The position numbers were made by a program, and so were the translations under genes. 64,000 nt of DNA from Trichomonas vaginalis G3 (Eukaryota; Parabasalia; Trichomonadida; Trichomonadidae), in assembly GCF_026262505.1 (NCBI RefSeq), contig NC_067204.1, forward strand, positions 17,400,165 through 17,464,164. Direction: 5' to 3'. A model generated the notes under the pieces. It saw only the letters and a program-made list of their open reading frames with translations, was not told where the DNA came from and made no database searches. This document shows, piece after piece, positions 39,403-50,800 of this stretch; position 1 is the first letter of the stretch; every line of letters begins with the position of its first letter.

Positions 39403-40332
39403 ATGTCAAATGAAACAGCGTCTATGAGAGAAATACAACACAACCGACAACTCATTATGCAAGCTCTAAATAAGAACACAACAAACTTTTCAAACTATTC
39501 TAAGATATCTGAGTCATTGAAAGAAGGAAACTTAAAACTGACATTAAACCCAATGACAGATGAGTTTCTGTTTCAAGACAATAAGAACCATACTGTCTGT
39601 ATAAATCCAACAAAAGGAACTTTAAACGAGAAACCTATAAATGAACTTCTTTTGAAAGCAGATGTTGACAACAAAGCTGACAAAGAATATGTAGACGATG
39701 CAATAGCAAAAGAAGAAGAAAGAGCTAACAATGCTTATGCAACAAAAGAACATACTCATCCTGAACTAGCAGACAAAACATATGTTGACAATAAAATGTC
39801 AAGTGAAGTGACGAGAGCTGAAAACGAATATTCTAAAAAGACTCATACACATACAATTGCAAATATTACAAACCTACAAGAAACCTTAAACAGGAAAAGT
39901 GACGTTGGACATACACATACCATTGCAAATATTACAAACTTACAAGAAACCTTAAACAGTAAAAGTGCCGTTGGACATACACATTCTATATCTGAAATAA
40001 CAGACTTACAAGAAACCTTAAACAGGAAAAGTGCCGTTGGACATACACATACCATTGCAAATATTACAAACTTACAAGAAACCTTAAACAGTAAAAGTGC
40101 CGTTGGACATACACATACATCTTCTGAAATAACAGACTTAAACGTTAGCCTTGAAAAGAAAGCAGATAAAACATATGTCAATGAAATATACCAAAGTTTG
40201 ATAGGAACAACAAAAAATATTGAAACTATTGTTGGTGACTTTTCTGTCAATGAAGAAAATAAATATTTTAGATGGCAGTTTGTACATTCCTTAAAAAATG
40301 GTATACGGTATAAACTCATTCCGAAAAAATAA
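39403..40332 (+). CDS. Phage-tail-fibre-like protein with 22-residue HTH-type shaft repeats (309 aa)
   Basis: Residues 1-80 are a possible attachment head. Two KADxxYVDxxI-like coiled segments follow (about 85-135), then five 22-residue repeats from about 148 to 250 of the form GHTHTIANITNLQETLN with KSAV spacers, then another KADKTYV segment and a C-terminal globular part ending IRYKLIPKK. The HxH-I-x-x-I-T-x-L-Q-x-x-L pattern is a hallmark of trimeric tail-fibre shafts in bacteriophages, where the histidines can bind metal on the axis. At DNA level the repeats are 66-bp near-copies (39,844-40,150). It is probably a receptor-binding spike of the element's particle. The frame is whole. Confidence 0.8.
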   Translation: MSNETASMREIQHNRQLIMQALNKNTTNFSNYSKISESLKEGNLKLTLNPMTDEFLFQDNKNHTVCINPTKGTLNEKPINELLLKADVDNKADKEYVDDAIAKEEERANNAYATKEHTHPELADKTYVDNKMSSEVTRAENEYSKKTHTHTIANITNLQETLNRKSDVGHTHTIANITNLQETLNSKSAVGHTHSISEITDLQETLNRKSAVGHTHTIANITNLQETLNSKSAVGHTHTSSEITDLNVSLEKKADKTYVNEIYQSLIGTTKNIETIVGDFSVNEENKYFRWQFVHSLKNGIRYKLIPKK

Positions 40333-40609
40333 CAATGAAATGTATGTAAGCTATATAAAGAATAATGGTACACAAGTTAAAGTTCCATTAGACAACAACT
40401 GCTACTTAAACTTATATGGAGACGAACAAAAGAAATATTTCCGAGTTTATGAAATGGCAGATATGACATTGCCTGACCCAGCTCCAGCACCATATTATTA
40501 TGACTATGTAGATGACGAAGGAACACTACATGCAGATGAACAAAAGCAAACATTATATTTAGATTATTATAGATATAAAAGATATAATGCAATAGAAAAA
40601 CGAGAATAG
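40298..40609 (+). CDS. Polinton hypothetical protein, overlaps the fibre gene (103 aa)
   Basis: It starts MVYGINSFRKNNNEMYV and overlaps the end of the fibre gene by 35 bases in another frame. It is rich in tyrosine and acidic residues (YYYDYVDDEG, LYLDYYRYKRY) with a short proline run. It might be a second fibre part or chaperone. Not recognised. Confidence 0.5.
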   Translation: MVYGINSFRKNNNEMYVSYIKNNGTQVKVPLDNNCYLNLYGDEQKKYFRVYEMADMTLPDPAPAPYYYDYVDDEGTLHADEQKQTLYLDYYRYKRYNAIEKRE

Positions 40610-40761
40610 TATACTATATATAGATGACAGAAATAAATATTATAGTCAAGATTTTACCTACCCTGAAAACATAAGATTATATTATAAAAAATATCTTACA
40701 CAAACCAGAAGAAACCTGAAATAGTTGCACTATATTTAAGTTCAAAAGAGACAATCCTATA

Positions 40762-41150
40762 ATGTCTCATATGTTTGATTTAATGAACCCAGTAGGTTCT
40801 ATTTATACATCTATGGAAGCAAGAGGTCCTCAAGTAATGTTTGGTGTTGGTGCATGGGAACAAATAGTCGACAGGTTTTTGTATTGTGCAAACTCTTCAA
40901 AGGAAACAGGTGGTTCGAAGAAAATAAAGAAGCAAACCTTCCACCGCACACTCATACAGGAACTACAAAACTTTTCGGCGACCATAGCCACTCATTAAGA
41001 GACCACCCATTATACAACTCAGAATATTATGCTGGCAATGACTTTTATCTCCAGATTATAACCATTCAGCAAAAAAGACTTTTCGACCAACTGAACCAGG
41101 AGAAATCATGTCCATACTTTCACAACAAATCCAACAGGCTTGGGTAAAGA
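40762..41150 (+). CDS. Phage tail-collar/baseplate-like module, appears broken
   Basis: The start MSHMFDLMNPVGSIYTSMEARGPQ, followed by an FGxGAWEQIVDRFLY stretch, matches the PVGSIYxS...GGTWEQIxDRFLLA pattern common in phage collar and baseplate proteins. Histidine-rich text typical of the same modules (PPHTHTG, GDHSH) occurs further on in an overlapping frame. The copy looks broken, with about one or two breaks. It stands next to the fibre gene, so both may have formed one host-recognition unit. Confidence 0.55.
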
Positions 41151-41209
41151 CTACATCCACCTTACATGACAGTTTACGCATGGTATAGAATTGCTTAGTC
41201 GTCATTTTC

Positions 41210-42300
41210 AACTTCTTTAGCATATTCGTCAGGAGTTGTCTTATATTTTTAGGAACTGTTTTGAAAGTATACCACCTTGAACTTTGACAAGTTTGAAACG
41301 AGGTCTGACAATAGTAGTTTTATCTTCTGCTTGCAGTGTGTACATTTGCCATGTTTGCCTAAAAACTTCATAATATTCTCTTGTATACTTTCTTCTATTT
41401 TTACGAACACGAATGTGAGTACGCTGTAGGTTCCCATTGTTGTCATAGTCAATAGTATTTTCATATGGGTCGCGTTTAGGTATTTCTATTTTTTACTTTG
41501 TCGCCTTCTTAAGTTTGAAGCCCGGCATTCTTTTCTTGTTTGTCTCTTTTGACTAAATTATTAAATATATAGTCTTTCTCTAAGTCAGGGTTGTTTTTCA
41601 TTTCTTCGGGGGAGTGGTTTCCCAAACCTTTTTGTTTACGGCTATTGTAAATATTTAAAACTTGTCTCATCTTTGCCATGGAGAAGTGTCTATACTTGTC
41701 GTCATATGACATTTCATTTGCTTCACCACCTTGGTTGGTTTAAGTCTCTTAACATTTTTATACAACCGCAATGACACCAAGAGCAGAATGGTTTTGGTCG
41801 ACAATGAAAATATTGGTTTACATTTTTTGAACGCAATAGTTTTTTACATCATCTGATTTGAAAGAAACTTTCACAGTCAGATGTCAGTTTGTTGGATGGT
41901 ATTTGTCAACGAATATTGTCAAAGCTGCTAAGATATCTAAATAGCTTTGGACTGTAATGGTATGGCTTCACAGTATCTTGTGTTTGACCGACAAATATTA
42001 GCCAGTATGGTGGTCCATCTTCTCTATACCTCGGAATGTTTCCAAGATATCCATAAACCAAGCATTTGGTGTTGAACTAAAGATTTTTATCATGAGTGCT
42101 TTTTTGTTTGCCTTAGAAACATAGGGTCCTTGTTTGGATTCGTCATTTTTTATCCTATAAGAAATGCAGATAAAGGTGGAACTTAAGACGAAGTCGTTAT
42201 TCTGACGCTGACCGCGTCTATCAACTATCCACGAAAGATATCTTTTGTGCAAACAAGTCTTGTAGCTACAATTTACCAATATGATTACTTCTATTGCATT
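41210..42300 (-). pseudogene. Polinton integrase remnant (retroviral-type DDE)
   Basis: Scattered minus-strand stretches resemble the Polinton c-integrase: a AWFMDILE-like first-aspartate block near 42,030, a VLNIYNSRKQKGLG / HSPEEM block near 41,650, and a beta-rich C-terminal text near 41,300. The gene is broken many times here. Because the sequence accuracy seems low from this point on, part of the damage may be an assembly fault rather than age. Confidence 0.55.
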
Positions 42301-43642
42301 TACAGATAGATGATATCAAAGCGGTGTAAGATCTTATATAACGAGCATGGTCTGATGTTAATAATTGGATTATAGAATAATAAAAATTGCTCAATCCTTT
42401 CTGAAGAAAGGGAGTAAAGAAAACTCGCAAGATTGAGAAATAACATATTATTTTCAGTATTATTGGAGTACATAAACTCGACCTTGAAATCAGGATTAAT
42501 AAGACTGGGCTGAAGTAGTTAAGGAGAAAAGGTATACAGGATGAGGAGATAATAGTGATCTCTTCATCGTCAGTGATAATAGATGGTACACAGTGAACAA
42601 GAGAAACAGTAAGCTGATTGTTATAGCGTGAAAGTCTCATTCTTGCAGATATATTGTATCTTGATGATAGGTTGTGTCTTGTGGGACATCTTGGAATTCC
42701 ATATGTTTAGGAATAAGTCAACATTGTTGAGCGTTAAGTTAATTGTTCGTTGAAGCATTTGACATCTTGCCGTTAGTGGTAAAGCTTAGCTTCTGATTAG
42801 TGCAACTTAATAAGTTGTGTTGTCGATTAATCTGAAATGTCTTTCAAGGCTTACATATTTTGTAAGCGTTATTTTGTGTGTGTTATGTGTTTCTAGTTCT
42901 ATTTAATTCACGCACAAACTTATAGTACTAGACACAGAATTATTGGAATTTTCAGCTAAAACGCATGTCGAAAGAGATCAGTTTAATAATATGGGATCAT
43001 GTTGTATTACTATTTTGTTATTTATTTTTTCACTGTTATGATACCAATTAGAAATGCAGGATGCAGCACCACTATTGGACAAACATATTTTATTTATCGG
43101 AAGATACTACAGGAAAACGATTTGATTAGTATTTTTATTGTTTTTAAATCTGTGTGTAAATACCAAGATGCTCAATAATTAGAGTCGTACACGTGAGGTT
43201 GCTCTAATAAAGAGGATAATGAACCGACAACCACTGTCGCATAGACACCTTGAACTGTCGTGAATTCTTATCTAAATTTCAAAAATTTTTAATTTTAAAC
43301 ATGTAAATTTCATTTTGTTTCCTCCTGGAATGGTTCAGGGTTTCTGTATCTATTTCTCTCGTTTAGCCTACCTCCTCTTTTCTTCTCTTGTCTCTCTCTC
43401 ACATGATACTTACTTTTAGGATGGAGCACGATCAACATGCTTTGGTGCAAACGCATATTTATGTACAGAAGGTCTTGTCCTTTAATAGGCCCTTTCGGAA
43501 GGTATCACTTGTGTTTCTATATTGGCGATGCTTCAAATTGTACTAGCGCATAAATGTTATTGGCTTTGCATTCTAGAAAATAGAAGTTTGGTATATGGAA
43601 TATCACTTTCCAATAGGCGTCAATCGTCTGTCGATCACAGAT

Positions 43643-43667
43643 NNNNNNNNNNNNNNNNNNNNNNNNN
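43643..43667. other. Assembly gap of 25 N
   Basis: Exactly 25 undetermined bases, a size often used as a placeholder by gap-filling programs. The sequence right of it begins as a copy of 58,016 onward. Confidence 0.95.
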
Positions 43668-46600
43668 ATTGACAATTTTTAAAGAACTAGATCTGCTGCT
43701 TATTATTATTTTTTGGTTCATGTAATCAGGAAACGAGATACTTTGAGAACAGACATCACCTTTCTTGTTACACTATGATAAAATTTTAGGTCGACAGAAT
43801 GTGTTTTGGCTGTCAAAAGATTTTGATCTGAATATAGATATCGGAAACTCGCTAGACATTTATTCTAATAAGAATATAAAATTTTAATTTTTCTAAAAAT
43901 TATGTTTAAGAAAAAAAGTTTGTGACATTGACAAAATTTTTGAGAATGTATTGAAGAAGAACAGAGGAAGTTAGAAAATGTCAGATAAAACCATACATGA
44001 CAAGTTCTATTTGCTCAGAGATGGTTACAGGTATAATGCACCACCTGGGTGGGGTAAGACTTCTCAAGCTTATTAGAAATGGCTGACAAACAACACAAGA
44101 ACTAATAGAAGAACATATCTAATTGAGATATTTTTGTTATTTGTTTCGATCTTTGGGTCAATTTGACAACGTTCATTTTTATTCTTCATAAAGACTACTT
44201 ATGACAATATTGGTCCTATAGTTTATTAGGGGATAAGATAGACATTTAGACACGATACACTGAGTTGTTAGATTGGATATAGTACGCAAGAGGTAAAGAA
44301 AGCTTTGTCACAGTATAGAAATCGCTGAAATGGGAGATGAGTATATAAATTTCTTAAGTCTAAAGACCGCACAAATGCAGGAGAAATGCATGAAGAAATG
44401 TAGAGAATGAGAATCACTTCAGAAACAAACAGATTAAGAGACTAGACCATCACATTTCGCCAAGAAATCTGCAATAGCGTTAGATTGGAAGACATACCTC
44501 TCATAGAGTGTCTTCTTACTTAGGATTGACTTATGACTTCTCTATCCTTTGTTGAAAGAATAGAGAACAATGACATGTGTCCGAATTCTTAAGAAGCTTC
44601 AGCAACACTTTTAACACGATCTAGTTGTCATTTGTGTACAGCACACAAAGAGTTTAAGTAAAGAGTAAAGAGAATACGACTGACATAACGTTTAGATTAG
44701 TCCGTGGATTGTCCGATAGACCGATTTCATGAACTAGTTACTCTATAAGAGATCCATGCAGGTAAGTTTCTGACAGTACACTTGACTATGGAGAAGTTAT
44801 AGAGAAGTCATACTAAGACCATCATTTCTTTCAGAATTCAATCATTACGCAAACAAGTTCAAATTGTAAAAAAGTCACGTAAAAATGTAAGTGTTTTATC
44901 TTAGTAGTCTGCTGTGGTCGCTTGGAGCCTGTCGGTTCTTTGGCTCTTAGGGGCGTGTCTGGTTGGTGAGACACGATCGGGTTCCTCATCGTTTTGTGTC
45001 TGTTGAAGGAAGAGATTCTTCCTGTCGGAAGAAGAGATTTAATCTGTTGAGAGGAAAATTTTGCCTGAAGGTCGAACCAAAAGTTCTCAATTTTCGAGAA
45101 ATTAGGAATAAGGTTTTACTGTGAGGAATTCAACAAATGAAAAATTTTCCTTGTCGTGAGAAAGAAAAACACATTTTACTCTGTCCGGAAAGAAAAAACA
45201 TTGATCACTGTCGAAGAAGACATTTTCTTGTCTGCGGATGGAAGGACGTTTTCCTGTCGGATGGAAGACTTTCTTTGGTATACTTCGTCCTGTCGGATGG
45301 AAACTTTGTCGCTGTCAGGATGGAAACTTTTTTCCTGTCGGAAGAAAATCGAGAGGTTTTTCCTGTGGAAGGAAGGACTCAGGAATGTCAGAAGGTTTGA
45401 CAAGGATCAAGTTCGCTTATAGAGCTACATGAGTCCATTTGAAAGTCAAGCTTGAAAATGAAATGCGTTACTACACCCTACTAGTTTGAAAGTTGTCAAA
45501 AATACACCTTCTGTTTAATTGTCTGTGTGAGAATGCCAGGCAACTACTCTTCTTTGCAAGGTAAGAATTGTACAATAACTTTATATATCATAGTGTGTTT
45601 GAGGTAACGACAGGATCAATATAAGAATTAAAAAAATGTGAACTATTTTCAAACATCTTCATTTGGGTCTAAATCGGTAAGTTCGCGGATAGAACCAATT
45701 TCTGTCAGATATGTAAATCTTAGCAGGATCGTAAAAAGCGTTTGTTGGTTTCTTCTGACTAAAGAACATAGAACCATATCTCTGTCCTTACTTCAATTTT
45801 CATACATATTCATATATATAGCTACTTGTACTAGGGGCCTTTTATTCGCTTTCTTTCGGTACGTAACGTGGTAATTCTTTTTGATGCTTTAGTTGTTCTT
45901 CTTCATCAGCAATCTTCCTCTGCTATACCTCTAGTACAACAAGTTGTCCAAGTAGCATAAAGTATTGTAGTTGCACTAACCTGAGTGAAGCCCACTTGCA
46001 GTATGAATAACGACTGGAAATGGGCTACTGACGAACATTTATACCATTTTAGGAGTGTGAACTGACGAGTAACGTGTTTGCGTCTGTACTTGGATACAGG
46101 GAGAACGATTTTTTAGTCACATGTTAAGACTCACTGTAAAGTGAGTTCATGGGAGTGCGTATTTAATATTCAGACACCATTCCTTGGTTGTCATAGTATC
46201 TTAAGGCATGGGACTTAATGGGAACATCGCGTACAAAATACTTTGCATTTGGTAAATATCTGTTTTTCTGACCGAAAGAATGAGACGGAGTGTTGTTAAC
46301 CGATACCCACATCAAAATATTTCTTTCATAGTTCATAATCAGCTTATGGAATTCATAGAAATGATTTGTAATGTGTTCTCTGTTGATGACTATATTTGAG
46401 TTCCGTATATTCGGGATAAAAATATTCTATAAGAAACTACATCTTCTCATAATTTTCTGATCGTAATAAGTGAAACATCGATTATATGGTTGCACGCATT
46501 CAGATTAAAATATTAATTTGAGGAAGAAGGTGACATGGTACCGTTTATCTCACATGATGTCTCTAACTCGTTCGGAATCTTTCAATCAGGATTTCATCGG

Positions 46601-47870
46601 TAAATCGCGTTTTGGAGTGAAGGAAACTATCCTTTCGTAATAGTCTTGTGGTATTGTAAGACTATCTGTCGTAAATGTTTTGTCGGACTCATGTAAATCG
46701 ACGTAAAATTTCGTACACCAAAAATAATGTTTTAGCGTGAACGAGGTCGACAGTTTTCAACCCGTTCCTAACTCGTTTTCACACATTCTCTTAATAAGAT
46801 TTATAGGTAATAAGAGAATAGAATTTTAGGGATTTTTTTTACGAAGTGTAAAGTATATCTTGGTAAAAAAAATAAACAGTTATATATGAAATTGTGGCAT
46901 TTCATACTTCGGCAGAAATATATTTTAGGAGTGAAGAGGTTGATATCTCATTCCGTATTTTCCTCACTTTTTCTCACATTGCTATATGATGTATCTTATA
47001 AGGACATTTTTAACATGACTTAGTTAGGGATGTCTAATAAATGAAAACTCACTAAAGTTTTTGTATGCGTTTATATCTTTCGTAGGGTAAAAATATCGAA
47101 TGATATTTAAACGATAACGGAGAAGTCATTTTAATACATTCTTCTTATGCACAGATCAGTAATAGGAATTTCTTCTGCAGGCAAGTTCGGAGTTCGAAGT
47201 TGAAGCAGATGATTCCTAGCGGATGACAATCATCGACGTGACTAAGCACTTACAACCAGTATGTTTGAAATTCTCTTATGCAACTGGAATAGGTTATTTT
47301 CTTGTCTCATATTAAAACTCTGTTCTATTCAATCTTAAACGTACATTTAGTTCGATATCGCTCATTTAAAGGTATGTCGGAGCCCTAAAATGTAGATAGA
47401 TAGAGCTTTCTTTGTGTAGTTTTATCGACTAAGTTTTCGAAGCGATGAACTTATGCAGTCGAATTTCTTTGAATTTTGAACACGGTGAATGCGGTAAATC
47501 TACTGAATGCGTAGCAAAAAATCATTGGTCTCTTGAATACAATTGAAGAACGTCATTGCGGATTCAATCCTTTAGCCAGCGTCAATATATATAGTTGATA
47601 TATGGCATAAACATTTGATTTATCAATAAAGTGGTCCCGTAGGCATACGCTGTTATAATGTAGAAAGAATGGGATGGTAGCTTTTCTTAACCAAAAAGTT
47701 GCTGGTTTCTTATCATGTGTCAGTTCAATAACTTACTTTCTTTCTCAATCTTTTAATCGGTCATTATACATAAGAGATTCGAGCACTTTCATATTGTGAA
47801 GACACTACAGGCATCTTAGGAATATTACTAGAGTTTGTCTTGTTCGTTCGGATGATCGTATCTTTTCTAC
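43668..47870 (+). repeat. Noisy direct copy of 58,016 to about 61,500
   Basis: Anchors in order: the small minus-strand gene and ATPase start (43,800-44,060), the ATPase end (44,820-44,890), the 22-bp repeat field (45,000-45,400), the KilA-N gene (45,460-46,400), the GGTGA repeat field (46,500-47,000), and the middle of the next gene (47,500-47,830). Treated as an assembly or raw-read copy rather than a second element. Confidence 0.7.
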
Positions 47871-50800
47871 TCTCCAAACAGAAGAATTTGAGGGAGTGAA
47901 TGTGGAACAGCACATGTAGGATAATACCTACGATCACAGACTTCATTTTGGAAGGGTCTCATATGACGTCTAGTATGGCTATTGTAATGTGTAATAGGCA
48001 TAGATAGGAGATAAGAGAATAGAAGAGTAAGATTAGATAGTACTGATACGATAAAACCAGAACTTTTGAGGTAATAAAGATATGAAACATTGATCGCCTT
48101 ATAGGACAAAATGACTATTGCGGTATAATAGTGGTCTATTACAGAATAAGATAAATCAGAATCGCAAGTCTCAAATGTGAAAGCGAGCAATGAAGGAAAT
48201 AGTAACTACTGTCGAATAAAAATTATATGTAGTATTTATATCGCGAAAGTTATTTGCGCATCAGAAGCCTGATGCGTTTATCGATATATAATGAAGGAAG
48301 ATAGATATTACAGAGAAAAACACTAGAGCAGAATATATATTATAGAAAAGTAGGTATATTTTTTGTTCTCGCGAGAATTATGTAAGCTATATAATCAGGT
48401 ATCCATGACAGCAGAGAGAGTTTTCCTATTATCAAAACAGTCAAAGGAAAGATAAAAAAAGATTATATTCTAATACAAGAGAAAACTTGTTGCTTCGCTG
48501 CACGTGGGAGAAATGTATTAGGGCACAGCAAGGTACTGCATGTAAAGAAGTTAAAGTACATTGTTCTAAAACAGAATAGAACGAAAAAACTTCGCGCAGA
48601 GTTTACTGTGAGATAATGACATCAATACCATATCATCAAGATACAATTAATTCGGTAATTAGGAAAAGGGTCTGTATAAAAAGATCTAATTAGAATTGAG
48701 AATTAAAGATGTGAGAAAACAGGGTGAGATCGTCACCTTCTTACACACTATGAGAATTCTAATAATTTTTTATATTTTCTCGAGAATTAATTTTCTTGCA
48801 AAAATATTACTGGAATGCACTAATCTTGTTATTGTGGTAAATTAGTTTATTACGGATTTAGATTTGAAATGATGATGACAGACGGTTACATATCTTTTGA
48901 ATGGTCGAATCATTAATTAAAAGAAAAAAGACACTCTGATTATAATTTATAATGTCTTTTGATAACTGAAATATATTTGTCAAATTTAATAGAGGTGTAG
49001 AAAAAAGAGAGTGAAGGAGAAACAAGGGTGTGATGATGACCACTGCTTCTAACTTAAAAAAATGATTTTTTCTTTTTGGGTCTCTATATTTTTAACGCTC
49101 ATGGACATGATGTTATTTTACATTAGACAATAATAAATTTCATCGAAGAAGTCTTTGATCAATGAGCATTGGACCGAATAAATACTTTTTAGACACATAT
49201 ACTTTATATCGTTAGAAGTTTAGAATTTAGGTATGAAATTTCAAAGAGGTTGAGATAATAAAAGGTGCAGAAATACGGGTGAAGAATGTCACCTTCTACC
49301 TAAATTATATTTGACTTTACTTTGAAAAATTAATAAGCACAAACATGGAATATATCCTTAAGTAATAGAAAAATAAAGTAGATATATGTTTTTTATCAAT
49401 TAAAATATTTGTTTATCCGATTATAATCATGGACAGAGATGTCACAACAGGGAGAAAAAAACAACATTTATTGTTCATCTAACTGCTTAGAAATAATTGT
49501 AGAGGGAATATGTGTGGGTTAGTTTAAAAAACAACTCCGTCCCTCATTCGATTCGAGTCAAAAGACGATATGGTCAATGCACAGTATTTTGACAGCATTT
49601 TTGCATCCAGATACATGAAACCAAAATTTGGTTTTGAAATTAATGCACTAATGAACTCTCAGTGATTTGAACATGTAGAACTTAAAGATGTCAAGACGAC
49701 ACAATTACATCAATTAAAAGGTCTATATGTTCATAAGTTTCTATTAGTTCATAGCTGTGGCTTCACGTTATGCAACTCTACATAATTTTAGCACTTGAGA
49801 ACTTTGTAAGCAGAGAGATATGATGAAAGAAGACAAGAAACATCAGAAAAGATAACGTCCCACGTTCGGTATCACAAGGGAAAGGAAAGAACTATAATAT
49901 AGAATTTAAACTGAAGAGATAGGAAAATGAAGAACAGAGAATATAGTATGTTGCATTTAAGTCGAGAAACAACAAAAGCTTTTACGACCTTTGCTAAGAT
50001 TTACAAATCTGACAGAATTGGTTCTATCTCGCGAAACTTACCGATTCATGACCCAATCGAAGATGTGAAACAATAGTTTCAAGATACGTTTATCAAACAC
50101 ACTTATGATATTAAGGTTGACATATTCTACCTTCAAAGAAGCAATTTGCATTGTTTAAAGGAAAAAATAACAGAGTATTTGAAACTTCAACAAGTAGTGG
50201 TAGATGGGGAACCTATCATTATTTTGGGAATAAAATTCAGGCTTGACTTGCAGATGGACGTTCATAAGGTGCTTTTAAATACTGATCGGGTGTTAAAGAT
50301 GGGTCTTGTAAATACATTCTTGACATTCCGAGTCCTTCAGGGTAAATCCACAGGAAAAAAAAGAATTCTCTTCCTTTACATTACCGCAAAAGAGAAAAAT
50401 GTTGTTTTCCTCATATCTCACAGGAAGAAAAATTTCCAGTTCCGAGAAGATTATAGTCCCCGTCTATACAAGACAAGAAGTTCCTTCACTTAAATACTTG
50501 ACAGATACATGATACACCTTACCAATCCAGATAGACAAGACATAAATCTTCTTCCGACAGGAAAAAGTAATTAATACTTTTTCGTACTTTAAATGGCAAA
50601 AAGTTTTTTCTTCCGAAGGAAAAATTCCATTTGATATCTATGTTGTCGTCCGTAAATCTTTAAAACTATATAATGTATATGATAAAGCGTTGATAAATAT
50701 GTATTCTCTTAATATGGTCAGATGCCTTCCTGGAAAGTTTTTTCCTTCAAGAGAAAAGTTTTCCTTCCGAAGGAAGAACTTCACATAATCTCTATTCCAA

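Noticed and set aside
39843-40373. 176-codon minus-strand frame
   Set aside because: Antisense shadow of the tail-fibre repeats; its repetitiveness is only that of the 66-bp units.
43522-43725. Open frame spanning the N gap
   Set aside because: It crosses 25 undetermined bases and joins unrelated sequence.
45137-45432. Several overlapping open frames on both strands
   Set aside because: They arise from the noisy copy of the 22-bp satellite in the unreliable stretch and carry no protein family signal.
47850-47890. Trace of a sequencing hairpin adapter at the turn of the palindrome
   Set aside because: Pyrimidine-rich then purine-rich bases are present, but the match to any adapter is too weak to claim.
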